Source: Planctomycetota bacterium
GTDB taxonomy: Bacteria; Planctomycetota; UBA1135; UBA2386
Length of the DNA stretch: 64,000 nt
Direction: 5' to 3'
Assembly: GCA_020638655.1 (NCBI GenBank)
Contig: JACKIC010000004.1
Coordinates: 186,001-250,000 of the forward strand
Shown here: positions 34,865-43,424 of the stretch, piece after piece
Layout of the letters: every line of letters starts with the position of its first letter
How positions within the stretch are numbered: position 1 is the stretch's first letter
Translations under genes and position numbers: made by a program
Notes under the pieces: generated by a model
Told to the model about the DNA's origin: nothing
The model's input: only the letters and a program-made list of their open reading frames with translations
Database searches by the model: none

Positions 34865-37143
34865 CGCGCGACCTCCGCGGCGGTCGTGGGGGGGGTGACC
34901 AGCGGCGCGTCGATGCGCAGCTCGCCGCCGGAGAACCGGTGCACCAGGGTGCCGTGTTCGCCGGGCACCAGCAGCTCGAGTACGACGCCGCGGTGGCGGC
35001 CGCGGGCCGCGTCGGCGGCGACCGTGAGGTCGAACGTCACCTCGGTGGCGTCGGCGGCGACGTCGAGCGTTGGCGCGGTGACGCCGCGCGGCAGGGCCAG
35101 CAGCCGCGCCTGGTACGGAGCGACCAGCGTCGAACCGGGTGTCAGGCCGACGCGCAGCGACGCCGGCTTGCCCTGCTCGGTGCGCGCCTTGCCCAGTTCG
35201 CCGCGCACCAGCGGCGCGATGATCGTCACCGCGAGGTGCGGCAGGGCCAGCTGCTGGTAGCCGCCGTCGACGCGCGTGCTGGCGACGAGCGCGCACGGGA
35301 ACGTGCCGAGCGGCGCGTTCGCCGAGGCTTCGAGCGTCAGCGTCGCCTTGTCCGCGCGCGTCGAGCAGGTGGCCTGCCCGGCGCTGAGTCCCGGGGGCGT
35401 GTACAGCGCCCTCACGCGGACCGAACCCGAGAAGCCGTCGGCGTGCGTCAGTTCGAGCGGTAGTTGCAGCGGCGCGCCGCGCACGATCGGCACGGTCGGC
35501 GCCGCGACCTGCACCGCGAACTGCGCCGGGTCGGTGACCGCGATCGGCAGCTCGCGCAAGGTCGTCTGCAGCTGCGCGAAGTTGTTGCGCCCCACGACCA
35601 GCGCGATGGCCTGCGCGAAGTCCACCGCCGCCGGCGCGTCGCCCGCCGTGTCGAACTGCAGCATCGCGCCGCAGATCGGCGCGTCGGCCGCGGCGCGCAG
35701 CAGCAGCGGCATCAGGTTGCTGCCGGGAGCGCGCGCCCCGAACTCGGCGGTGACCCCGGGCGGCAGGCCGCGCACCACCAGCGCGGCGGCGGCGTCGAGG
35801 TCGGTCGCCTTGAGCAGGGCGGCGCCGGCGCCGCCGCGCGGGATCATCACGATCGGCTCGTCCTGACGGCCGACGACCATCGAGAGCTGCGCCGCGCGCA
35901 CACGCGGGCTGATCTCGAGGCGGAAGAAGTGCTCCGCCGAGCCGGCGCCGAGCAGGTCGCTGACCACGGCAAGGTAGTCGCCGTCGGCGGGCGGGTCGAA
36001 GCGCAGCGCGCTGTCCGCGGAGTTGGCGTCGTCGTTGGTGGTCAGGTAGCGGCCCGCGGCGGTGCGGATCGTGAGCACCGGATCCAGCGGCGAGCGCAGC
36101 TGGCGCGCGACCACGCGCAACTCGAGTGGTTTGCCCTTCTTCGCCGCGAACCGGAACGTCGCGCGCGCACCGGGTGTCGCGAGCACGCCGTGCGCTGCGC
36201 CCGGCACCGCGCACGGGCTTGCGCCGTCGTCACCGGCGGCGCCGGTGCAGTTGGGCGGGCCGCCGACGCTGAGCCAGATCGGCGTCGGGGCGACCTGGCC
36301 CTGCACCTCGGGGAACCAGGCGTAGAGGTCCTCGCCGTCGTCGGGCAGCTGCACCGTCGCGCGGGTGCCGGCCGGCACGTCGCCGAGCAGTTCGACCTGC
36401 AGCGTCTCGCCCGGTTGCCCGCCGCACGGCACGGCGCCGGTCGGTCGCGGCACCTGGCCCAGGTGCAGGCGGTAGGGGCTCACGGTGGTGTCGCCGGGCA
36501 CCGCGGCCCGCACCCGGACCTCGCAGCGCGTCGCCGCGGCGACCTGGAAGTGCAGCCACGGGTCCTTGCGCCCCAGCGCCGTGTCGTCCGCCTGCGCGAG
36601 CACGCGCCCGTCCGCGTCGACCACCTCGAGGCAGAGGTCGGTCGCGCGGCCGAGCCGCATCGACTCGATCTCGCACACGATGTCGACGTCGGCGGGCACG
36701 TCGATCAGGAAGCGGTCCTCCTGTTCGGCGCGCAGCTCGCCGTTCACGGTCGTGCCGAGCGCCACCACCTGCGGCGTCTTGCTGCTCTGCTGCTCCCGTT
36801 CCTCGGGCAGCGCGCCGACAGTGAACATGAGCAGGTTCGACAGGCCGGCGGCGGTGCGCAGCCGCAACGGATGCGCGCCGAGCGGGCAGTCGGCGTCGAG
36901 CCGCAGCGTGACGCTGCAGCGGTCGGTCTTCTCGCCCGCCGCACAGTTCGTCACGGTGATGCCCGACCCGGTGAGCAGCAGCCCCTGCAGGTCGCCGAGG
37001 TAGCGGCCCCGGAACTGCACCGTGACCTCGGTGCCGCGCTGGCCGCCGCACGGCACCATCGCGTCGATTCGCGGCGCGGCGGGCGGGTCGCCCGGCGAGG
37101 CCGACAGCGTCGCGGCCAGCAGGCCCGCGAGCAGGGCGTTCAC
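34861..37143 (-). CDS. Exported PPC-domain beta-sandwich protein
   Basis: 760 residues from GTG at 37143 (GTGA overlap with the DUF1501 stop). A short signal peptide (LLAGLLAATLSA) is followed by an IPT/TIG-like repeat (PRIDAMVPCGGQRGTEVTVQF) and at least two bacterial pre-peptidase C-terminal (PPC) type domains. These are seen in ELRAEQEDRFLIDVPADVDIVCEI, and in ARATFRFAAKKGKPLELRVV followed by LRFDPPADGDYLAVVSDLL. No catalytic domain is present. It is found with DUF1501 and DUF1549/1553 partners in many planctomycetes and probably acts as an adhesive or scaffold part of the same surface complex. Confidence 0.85.
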   Translation of the reverse strand: MNALLAGLLAATLSASPGDPPAAPRIDAMVPCGGQRGTEVTVQFRGRYLGDLQGLLLTGSGITVTNCAAGEKTDRCSVTLRLDADCPLGAHPLRLRTAAGLSNLLMFTVGALPEEREQQSSKTPQVVALGTTVNGELRAEQEDRFLIDVPADVDIVCEIESMRLGRATDLCLEVVDADGRVLAQADDTALGRKDPWLHFQVAAATRCEVRVRAAVPGDTTVSPYRLHLGQVPRPTGAVPCGGQPGETLQVELLGDVPAGTRATVQLPDDGEDLYAWFPEVQGQVAPTPIWLSVGGPPNCTGAAGDDGASPCAVPGAAHGVLATPGARATFRFAAKKGKPLELRVVARQLRSPLDPVLTIRTAAGRYLTTNDDANSADSALRFDPPADGDYLAVVSDLLGAGSAEHFFRLEISPRVRAAQLSMVVGRQDEPIVMIPRGGAGAALLKATDLDAAAALVVRGLPPGVTAEFGARAPGSNLMPLLLRAAADAPICGAMLQFDTAGDAPAAVDFAQAIALVVGRNNFAQLQTTLRELPIAVTDPAQFAVQVAAPTVPIVRGAPLQLPLELTHADGFSGSVRVRALYTPPGLSAGQATCSTRADKATLTLEASANAPLGTFPCALVASTRVDGGYQQLALPHLAVTIIAPLVRGELGKARTEQGKPASLRVGLTPGSTLVAPYQARLLALPRGVTAPTLDVAADATEVTFDLTVAADAARGRHRGVVLELLVPGEHGTLVHRFSGGELRIDAPLVTPPTTAAEVAR

Positions 37144-38429
37144 GCCAACACCTCGGTGAGCACGCGACCGTCGCGCACCAGGTTGATCGGTCGTCCGCCC
37201 GGGGCCATCAGCTTCTTCTCGACGTCGATGCCGAGCGTCGCGAACACCGTCGCGGCGAGGTCGGCGGGGTGCACGGGTTCACTCGCCGGCTCGGCGCCGT
37301 TGGCGTCGCTGCTGCCGAACACGAGACCGCGCTTGCAGCCGCCGCCGGCGAGCACCACGCTGAACACGCGCGGCCAGTGGTCGCGGCCGCCGTCGCCGTT
37401 CAGGCGCGGGGTGCGGCCGAACTCCGACGTCACCATCACCAGCGTGCGGTCGAGCTGGCCCAGCTCGTCGAGTTCGCCGACCAACGCGGCGAGCGCCTGA
37501 TCGAGCTCGGCGAGGCGCGGCGGCAGCGCCGAGTTGATGCCGGTGTGGTGGTCGTAGCCACCGCTGCCGACGACGGCGTAGCGCACGCCGCCCTGCACCA
37601 GGCGCCGCGCCAGCAGGCAGCCCATGCCGAGCGAGTGTTTGCCGTAACGGTCCTTGGTCCCCGCCGGCTCCGCGGCGATTTCGAACGCGGCGCGCGCGGT
37701 GGGGGACTCGATCATCGCCCAGGCCTGCTCGTAGTACTCCTTGACCGCGACCACAGCGTCGGCGTGCACGGCGCCGGTGAAGCCGGCGTCCATCGCCGCG
37801 AGCAGGTCCTTGCGGCGCTGCCGTCGCGCCGCGTCGACGTCCTTGCCGGCAGCGAGGTCCTGCACCTTGAAGTTGCTCGCCGCCGGGTTGCCGCCGACCG
37901 CGAACGGCGCGAACGCCGTGCTCAGGTAACCCGTGCCGAGCCAGCGGTTCTGCGCCGACGGGATGCAGACGTAGGGCGGCAGGTCGTTGCGGCCGCCGAG
38001 CTCGTGGGAGACGACGGCGCCGAGGCTCGGATAGATCACCGCGGGGCTCGGCTGGTAGCCGGTCAGCACGCTGTGCTGGCCGCGGTCGTGGTCGGCTTCG
38101 GTGTGTGCGAACGAGCGCAACAGCACCAGCCGGTCGGCGACCGCGGCGGTGCGCGGCAGCAGCGCGCTGAGCGGTTCGCCGTCGAGCTTGGAGCGCACCG
38201 TCCCGAACGGGCCGCGCACCTCGATCGGCGCGTCGGGCTTGGGGTCGAAGCTGTCGATGTGGCTGAGGCCACCCTCGAGGTGGATGTGGATCACCGCGTC
38301 GGCGCGCGGCGGCAGGCGCCCGAAGCGCGGCGCGCCGGCGCTGGCGGGCAGCGGCAGCCCGAAGGCGCCGAAGCCGAAGGTCGCGAGGGTGCTCTGCCGA
38401 AGGAAGTCGCGGCGGCTCTGGTCGTGCAT
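37140..38429 (-). CDS. DUF1501 Tat-exported protein (sulfatase-like fold)
   Basis: 429 residues from ATG at 38429 with a Tat signal (QSRRDFLRQSTLATFGFGAFG). DUF1501 features are ADAVIHIHLEGGLSHIDSFDPK, TAAVADRLVLLRSFAHTEADHDRGQH, VQGGVRYAVVGSGGYDHHTG, MVTSEFGRTPRLN and GRDHWPRVFSVVLAGGGCKRG. The fold is alkaline phosphatase/sulfatase-like and the activity is unknown. It is the first gene of the four-gene operon (DUF1501, PPC, DUF1549/1553, cytochrome-WD40). Confidence 0.93.
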   Translation of the reverse strand: MHDQSRRDFLRQSTLATFGFGAFGLPLPASAGAPRFGRLPPRADAVIHIHLEGGLSHIDSFDPKPDAPIEVRGPFGTVRSKLDGEPLSALLPRTAAVADRLVLLRSFAHTEADHDRGQHSVLTGYQPSPAVIYPSLGAVVSHELGGRNDLPPYVCIPSAQNRWLGTGYLSTAFAPFAVGGNPAASNFKVQDLAAGKDVDAARRQRRKDLLAAMDAGFTGAVHADAVVAVKEYYEQAWAMIESPTARAAFEIAAEPAGTKDRYGKHSLGMGCLLARRLVQGGVRYAVVGSGGYDHHTGINSALPPRLAELDQALAALVGELDELGQLDRTLVMVTSEFGRTPRLNGDGGRDHWPRVFSVVLAGGGCKRGLVFGSSDANGAEPASEPVHPADLAATVFATLGIDVEKKLMAPGGRPINLVRDGRVLTEVLA

Positions 38430-38677
38430 GGGCGGTCTGAGCTCGGGGACGTGGCCGCGACAGCATAAGCAGCTGGTCACGTCGTTGGGCACGGGCGTCG
38501 AAAGTCCCGGAGCCGGCGGCGGACATCGGAATGGGCCTACGCAGAGGTTGCCGCGGTGATGGGGCGTGCGGCTCATGGCCACCCCAGTCGGTGCGCCTAT
38601 CTTGTCATTGCGGTCGCGCGTCGTGGCCGGACTCGGGTCCCGAGCCGCATCCGCGGCGCGCGCCGCCGGAGTCGGTC

Positions 38678-41008
38678 ATGCGCAATCACTCGCTCCCCTC
38701 GTGGACGCTGCTGGGCGGTGGGGTCGCCTCGCTCGCGCTCCTGTGCTCGCAGCCCTTCCTGGTCCCGACGGATCTGCAGTTGCCCGGCACCCAGCCGCTG
38801 CAGGTCGGCACCCTGCAGGCGGCCTCGACCTGTGACAACTGCCACGGTGGCTTCGATCTCGTGTCGGAGCCGGCGCGGCCCTGGCGCGGCAGCATGATGT
38901 CGCAGGCCGGCCGCGATCCGCTGTTCTGGGCGACGATGGCCGTGGCCGAGCAGGACTTCCCGCAGAGCGGCGACCTCTGCCTGCGGTGCCACGCACCGCG
39001 CGGCTGGATCGAGGGGCGCTCGACGCCGACCGACGGCTCGGGGCTCGCCGCCGGCGACGCCGACGGGGTCGAATGCGCGATCTGCCACCAGCTCACCAAC
39101 CCGGACGACTCCGAACACCTCGGCGTGCAGGTCGCGCCCTACGTCGCCAACGACGGCGCCGCGCCGCCCGAGGGTTACTACGGCAGCGGCATGATGGTCC
39201 TGGCCGGCGGCAGCACGCGCTACGGTCCCTATGCGCAGACCTCGTCGATGCACACGTCGGTCGCCTCGCGCTTCCATCGCGATCCGAAGATCTGCGGCAC
39301 CTGCCACGACGTCTCCAATCCCGCGGTCGGCGATCTCGCCCACAATCACGGCGCGCCGCTGCCGCTGCCCCCGGGCACCTACAGCGGCATCCCCAACGCG
39401 CCGGTCGCCACGAAGGCCGCGTTCAACAACCCGCCGTATCGCTACGGCGTCACCGAGCGCACGTTCAGCGAACATCAGGCGAGCGCCCTGGCGAGCCTGC
39501 GGGTGCGCGACTACCCGACGCTGCCGCCCGAACTGCAGCGCGGCATCCTCGAGCGTGCGCGCGATCAAGCCCTGCTCGCCGGCCGGCAAGGCGACTACGC
39601 CGACGGCACGACCAGGTACTTCTCCTGTCAGGCCTGTCACATGATCCCGGTGGTCGGCAAGGGCGCGCGGCAGAACTTCGTGGCCGTGCGCCCGGACCTG
39701 CCGACCCACGACCTGACCGGCGGCAACACGTGGGTGCCGCGGCTGATCCGATGGGCCGACTCCCAGAACGTGTTGCGCCTCGGCGGCGGCCTCGACGCCG
39801 TGCAGCTCGCCGCGCTCGACGCCGGGGTGCTGCGCGCGCGCGCCAATCTGCGCCTGGCCGCGGCGCTCGACGTGCACGGTGACGTCCTGCACGTCGTCAA
39901 CCTGACCGGACACAAGCTGATCAGCGGCTATCCCGAAGGTCGGCGCATGTGGTTGCGCATCCGCTGGCGCGATCGTCAGGGCAACGTCGTGCGCGTCGAC
40001 GGCGACTACGGGCCGCTCGCGGCGCAGGTGCGCGGCGTGCCGGCCACCGTCGAGACGCTGCTCGATCCCCACGACCCCAACCTGCGCCTCTACGAGGCCG
40101 ATCACGGCATCACCCAGCAATGGGCCCAACAGCTGTTGGGGCTCGGCTGGTCGCCGAACCTGCCGGTCGACTACGACCGCGTCACCGGGGCGGTCACGCT
40201 CACGCTCGGTCAGATCGCCGCGCAGCCCGCCGGCACCGCCAGCCACTCGTTCCACTTCGTGCTCAACAACACGCTGCTGCGCGACACCCGGATCCCGCCG
40301 TACGGCATGGACTACGACGTCGCGCTGCAGCGCAACATCCTGCCGGTGCCCGCGACCGCCTACGGCAATCCGGGACCGGCGGGAACCTATCGCCACTGGG
40401 ACGAGGTGCAGTTGCAGCCGCCGGCCGGGGCGCCGCGCGCCGAGATCGAGCTGCTCTACCAGACCACGAGCTGGGAATACGTGCAGTTCCTGCTGCTGCA
40501 GAACAACCAGCTGAGCCCGTTCCTGGGCAGTGCCGGCCAGGACCTCTACGACGGTTGGCGGGCCACCGGGATGTCGCCCCCCGAGGTCATGAACACCGCG
40601 CGCTGGTGCGATCTGCCGGGCACGGCGGAGGACTTCGAGCTGCGGAGCGGCATCGGCGGCGCACCGCTCGACCTCGAGTGCGCCAAGCAGGTCGACGCGG
40701 GGCAGACGATCCACATGGAGCTCACGAGCCCGACGGGCACCATGACCGGCCAGCTCGTCGCGTTCGCGTTCGAGTTCTACGCCGACTCCGGCGCGATGCC
40801 GAACCCGACGTTGCCTGGTCTGCAGCTCGACCGTGTCGACGGTCACCTGCTCGTGCCCGGCCTGCCGGGCAATGGCGCCACGATGAGCGTGACCATTCCG
40901 GCGGGCTTCGGCGGCCTGGTGCTGCGTTGCCAGGGCATCGCCATCTCGACGCTGGCGCAGAACGGCTCCTACGCGGCGAGCGCCGCACACGACTTCATCC
41001 TGCGTTGA
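38678..41008 (+). CDS. Exported five-haem cytochrome c protein
   Basis: 776 residues from ATG at 38678 (GGAG 6 nt upstream), with an N-terminal signal peptide (WTLLGGGVASLALLCSQPF). Five CxxCH motifs lie in the N-terminal half: CDNCH (52-56), CLRCH (101-105), CAICH (133-137), CGTCH (206-210) and CQACH (317-321), with spare His and Met residues for axial ligands. The C-terminal half has no haem motif and looks beta-rich (VVNLTGHKLISGYPEGRRMW, SHSFHFVLNNTLLRDTRIPP); 'G-H-K-L-x-x-G-Y-P' recurs in multihaem proteins of this kind. It probably moves electrons outside the cytoplasm; the partner is unknown. It is divergent from the DUF1501 operon. Confidence 0.85.
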   Translation: MRNHSLPSWTLLGGGVASLALLCSQPFLVPTDLQLPGTQPLQVGTLQAASTCDNCHGGFDLVSEPARPWRGSMMSQAGRDPLFWATMAVAEQDFPQSGDLCLRCHAPRGWIEGRSTPTDGSGLAAGDADGVECAICHQLTNPDDSEHLGVQVAPYVANDGAAPPEGYYGSGMMVLAGGSTRYGPYAQTSSMHTSVASRFHRDPKICGTCHDVSNPAVGDLAHNHGAPLPLPPGTYSGIPNAPVATKAAFNNPPYRYGVTERTFSEHQASALASLRVRDYPTLPPELQRGILERARDQALLAGRQGDYADGTTRYFSCQACHMIPVVGKGARQNFVAVRPDLPTHDLTGGNTWVPRLIRWADSQNVLRLGGGLDAVQLAALDAGVLRARANLRLAAALDVHGDVLHVVNLTGHKLISGYPEGRRMWLRIRWRDRQGNVVRVDGDYGPLAAQVRGVPATVETLLDPHDPNLRLYEADHGITQQWAQQLLGLGWSPNLPVDYDRVTGAVTLTLGQIAAQPAGTASHSFHFVLNNTLLRDTRIPPYGMDYDVALQRNILPVPATAYGNPGPAGTYRHWDEVQLQPPAGAPRAEIELLYQTTSWEYVQFLLLQNNQLSPFLGSAGQDLYDGWRATGMSPPEVMNTARWCDLPGTAEDFELRSGIGGAPLDLECAKQVDAGQTIHMELTSPTGTMTGQLVAFAFEFYADSGAMPNPTLPGLQLDRVDGHLLVPGLPGNGATMSVTIPAGFGGLVLRCQGIAISTLAQNGSYAASAAHDFILR

Positions 41009-41034
41009 ACGGCGCGCCGGATCCGGCGCGCCGT
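41009..41034. terminator. 26-bp perfect palindrome between convergent genes, possible bidirectional terminator
   Basis: The sequence reads ACGGCGCGCCGGA then its exact complement, beginning 1 nt after the stop at 41008 and ending 18 nt before the convergent stop at 41053. Its hairpin is very GC-rich but has no T-run on either side, so intrinsic termination is plausible but not certain. Confidence 0.55.
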
Positions 41035-41052
41035 CGGCGCCGGGGGCCGGGG

Positions 41053-42840
41053 CTACTGCAGCGGCGGCAGCGCGTAGTGCTGCCGGTAGAAGTTGATGAC
41101 AGAGGTCGACAGGTACTCGCGCGTGAAGTTGGCGCGGTCGCGCTGCAGCAGCCGGTTGGCCCAGTCGTCGACGGTGCTGCCGAACCAGCCGATCGCCTGC
41201 AGGTAGGCGCCGATCGACGTGGTCGTCGGCCCCAGGTTCTGCTGGTTTCCCGAGAACGAGAGCCCGGTGAAGCTCGAGGTGTTCGAGGCGCTCCAGCTGA
41301 TCACGCCGCTCAGCAGGTTGTCGGTGAAGGCCGTGTTGTGCACGCCGATGTTCGTGCCCGTCGCCGTGCTGTTGATCGGCACCAGCGAGAGGTTCGTCTG
41401 GCCGCTGCCGTCCTGATCCTGCAGCAGCAGGTTGGAGCGCACCGTGCCCGAGTACGTGTTGCCCAGATACAGCACCTGGGTGACGGTGTTGAGCGCGAGG
41501 TTCTCCTCCATCTGCACCGGCACGCCGCCGGGCGTGGGCGTCACGCCCCAGGCCTGGCCGATGTTGGTGCCGTTCTGCGTCTTTGCGCACACGTTGCGCG
41601 AGAACTCGCCGCCGGCGCGCTGCATGATCCCGTCCGGCGTCTTGATCACGATGTTGCCGCGCGTCGTTACGTTGGTCGCGGTGGCCCCGATGTAGGCCGT
41701 GTGCGAGAACTGCGAGTTGGCGTAGTTGCCGAGCCCGGGGATGTCCGGCGACATCACCTTGTAGAACACGTTGTCCTCGAGCAGGAAGGTCTGGGCGCTG
41801 CTGAGGACCCCCGAGGAGTGGGGGCTGCCGATCGCGAAGATGTGGTCGAAGATGCAGCGTCGCACCGAGATGTCGGCTGCGTCGGTCTCGCAGATCAGGC
41901 CGAACGTGAAGCCGCTGATGCGGCAGTTCTCGAGCAGGATCTGTGAGAACGGCCGCCCGGTGCCTTGCCACTGCGCCGCGATGAGGTGGACGCCGTTGAT
42001 GTTCTGCGTGGTCGTCGCCGAGTTCGCGATGCGGTTCGCCGCCGACAGATAGACGTCGGTGATCGCGACGCGACGGATCGTCGCCGACGACTGGTATCCC
42101 GGGGTGATCGCGATGTAGCCGCCCTGGCTCAGCAGGACCGGGCGGGGCAGGTTGTCGTCGCCGTAGGCGCCCAGACGCATCCAGCCGTTGCCGGTGGCGG
42201 GCCCCGACTTGTTCCACTGCAGCGTCGAGCTGAGCGCGAACGAGTCGCCACGCTTGAGCAGCAGCCAATCCGCCTGCCCGTCGCGCAGCAGGGCGAACCC
42301 GCCGGCCAACGTGCGACGTGGCGCGGTCACCGTGCCGCTGGCCGAATCGTTGCCCGAGGCGCTGACGTGGATGATGCGGGCGCCGGGCTCGGGCACGAAG
42401 TCGGTCCAGCCGTCGACCAGCGTGGTGTTGGGCTGAACCATCAATTCGCAGAGCTGCGAGAAGGTGGCCCCGTTGACCTGTGCAGTCAGCGTGAAGTCGA
42501 ACTCGCCGGCTTGCGTGGGGATGCCGCTGATCGTGTTCGGCTGCGGTTGCGCGGCCGCGCTCAGGCTGAGCCCGGGCGGCAGGGCGCCGGCCGTGAGCGT
42601 CCAGGCGACGTTGATGCCGAGGTTGATGCTGCCGGCGGCGGGGACGTCGACGAGGTAGGCTTCGCCGACCTGTGCGTCGGGAAGGGTCGTCGCGGCCGCG
42701 ACGTCTTCGAACGTCTCCGATTGCGGCGTCGGCGCAGAAGCTGGAACCAGCGTGTTTGGCTGCGGCGTTGCGTGGGAGCAGCCGGCCGAGGTGAACAAGA
42801 TCGCAGAGAGGGAGAGGGCGATGCCGGGAGCTGTCTTCAT
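41053..42840 (-). CDS. Lipoprotein with putative-Ig and parallel beta-helix domains
   Basis: 595 residues. ATG at 42840 gives a lipoprotein signal (MKTAPGIALSLSAILFTSAGC, lipobox SAGC). Residues about 60-135 form a He_PIG-type putative Ig domain (AWTLTAGALPPGLSLSA...IPTQAGEFDFTLTAQ). Residues about 150-520 look like a right-handed parallel beta-helix with repeated N/V/I-rich rungs (RVAITDVYLSAANRIAN, ENCRISGFTFGLICE, VSVRRCIFDHIFAIG-like). Such beta-helices often act on or bind polysaccharides; no lyase catalytic residues could be assigned. It may be surface-displayed. Confidence 0.75.
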   Translation of the reverse strand: MKTAPGIALSLSAILFTSAGCSHATPQPNTLVPASAPTPQSETFEDVAAATTLPDAQVGEAYLVDVPAAGSINLGINVAWTLTAGALPPGLSLSAAAQPQPNTISGIPTQAGEFDFTLTAQVNGATFSQLCELMVQPNTTLVDGWTDFVPEPGARIIHVSASGNDSASGTVTAPRRTLAGGFALLRDGQADWLLLKRGDSFALSSTLQWNKSGPATGNGWMRLGAYGDDNLPRPVLLSQGGYIAITPGYQSSATIRRVAITDVYLSAANRIANSATTTQNINGVHLIAAQWQGTGRPFSQILLENCRISGFTFGLICETDAADISVRRCIFDHIFAIGSPHSSGVLSSAQTFLLEDNVFYKVMSPDIPGLGNYANSQFSHTAYIGATATNVTTRGNIVIKTPDGIMQRAGGEFSRNVCAKTQNGTNIGQAWGVTPTPGGVPVQMEENLALNTVTQVLYLGNTYSGTVRSNLLLQDQDGSGQTNLSLVPINSTATGTNIGVHNTAFTDNLLSGVISWSASNTSSFTGLSFSGNQQNLGPTTTSIGAYLQAIGWFGSTVDDWANRLLQRDRANFTREYLSTSVINFYRQHYALPPLQ

Positions 42841-43424
42841 GGAGGCATGACAGACCCGTCGCCTGAACCCCGGTGGGGAACCCAAGCGTGCTTACCAGTG
42901 GTGTGGCGGCGGGTGCGAGTCGAGGTTGGCGGGCTGCGCCACACTTCGTGTGGAGCTGCAGGGTTCACCGGTTGGTTCGCGGTTCGAGAACCGCGGTGGT
43001 TCGGCTACCTGTTGGGGCCCAATACGTACGACCCGCGTTCCGCGGCTTGTCGGACTCCAAAAAATCGAGTGCGCGACGAGTTGATCCAGACCACACCATG
43101 GGATGTTCCGCGCCGGGAGTCCGATTCGTCATGCGGCGCGCCATTCGCGTGTCCGCGTCATCGGCGAAGGGGCACAGCAACCGCCCACTCCGCCGCATGG
43201 AACTGCTGGCTTCGATGCGGTTGCGGGCGGATGCGCCTTCGGCCGATCCGAGGCAACCGCATCGAAGCCAGCAGTTCCCGGTGGTAGCGACACGTCTCCT
43301 GCAGGGCGTATTGCGCCGGCGGGGATATGGATGCGCGACCCGATCCACCGCGTCGGTGACGCCGGCTGCTTGCGCGTGGTCTCGTGAGGCAGCATGCTCG
43401 CCCGACCACGTCTCCGGAGTCGCC
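42841..43424. other. 584-bp divergent intergenic region with several inverted repeats
   Basis: No gene was found here. It contains a hairpin CCACAC-TTC-GTGTGG (42939-42953), a hairpin CGCGGTT-CGAG-AACCGCG (42978-42995), a short A-rich patch (CCAAAAAATCGAG, near 43048) and the 80-bp MITE-like palindrome at 43199-43278. It separates genes starting at 42840 (-) and 43425 (+), so promoters for both should be inside, but no convincing -35/-10 pair was identified. Confidence 0.7.
43199..43278. mobile_element. 80-bp MITE-like palindrome sharing ends with the IS at 48081
   Basis: Perfect 26-bp inverted arms occupy 43199-43224 and 43253-43278. They begin GGAACTGCTGGCTTCGATG, the terminal sequence of the IS at 48081-49305 (18 bases shared from GAACTG onward). 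The 28-bp centre is itself an imperfect palindrome around CTTC. There is no coding capacity. The shared ends suggest a non-autonomous derivative mobilised by that IS family. Confidence 0.8.

Noticed and set aside
38597..42268. Very long leftward open frame of more than 1,200 codons opposite the five-haem gene
   Set aside because: Its translation is low-complexity (Arg/Ala/Gln/His-rich), has no domain, and crosses two convincing genes on opposite strands. Long antisense frames are expected at this GC content.
42978..42995. tRNA T-arm-like sequence (GGTTCGAGAACC)
   Set aside because: No acceptor stem, anticodon arm or D-arm fits around it; it is a simple hairpin.
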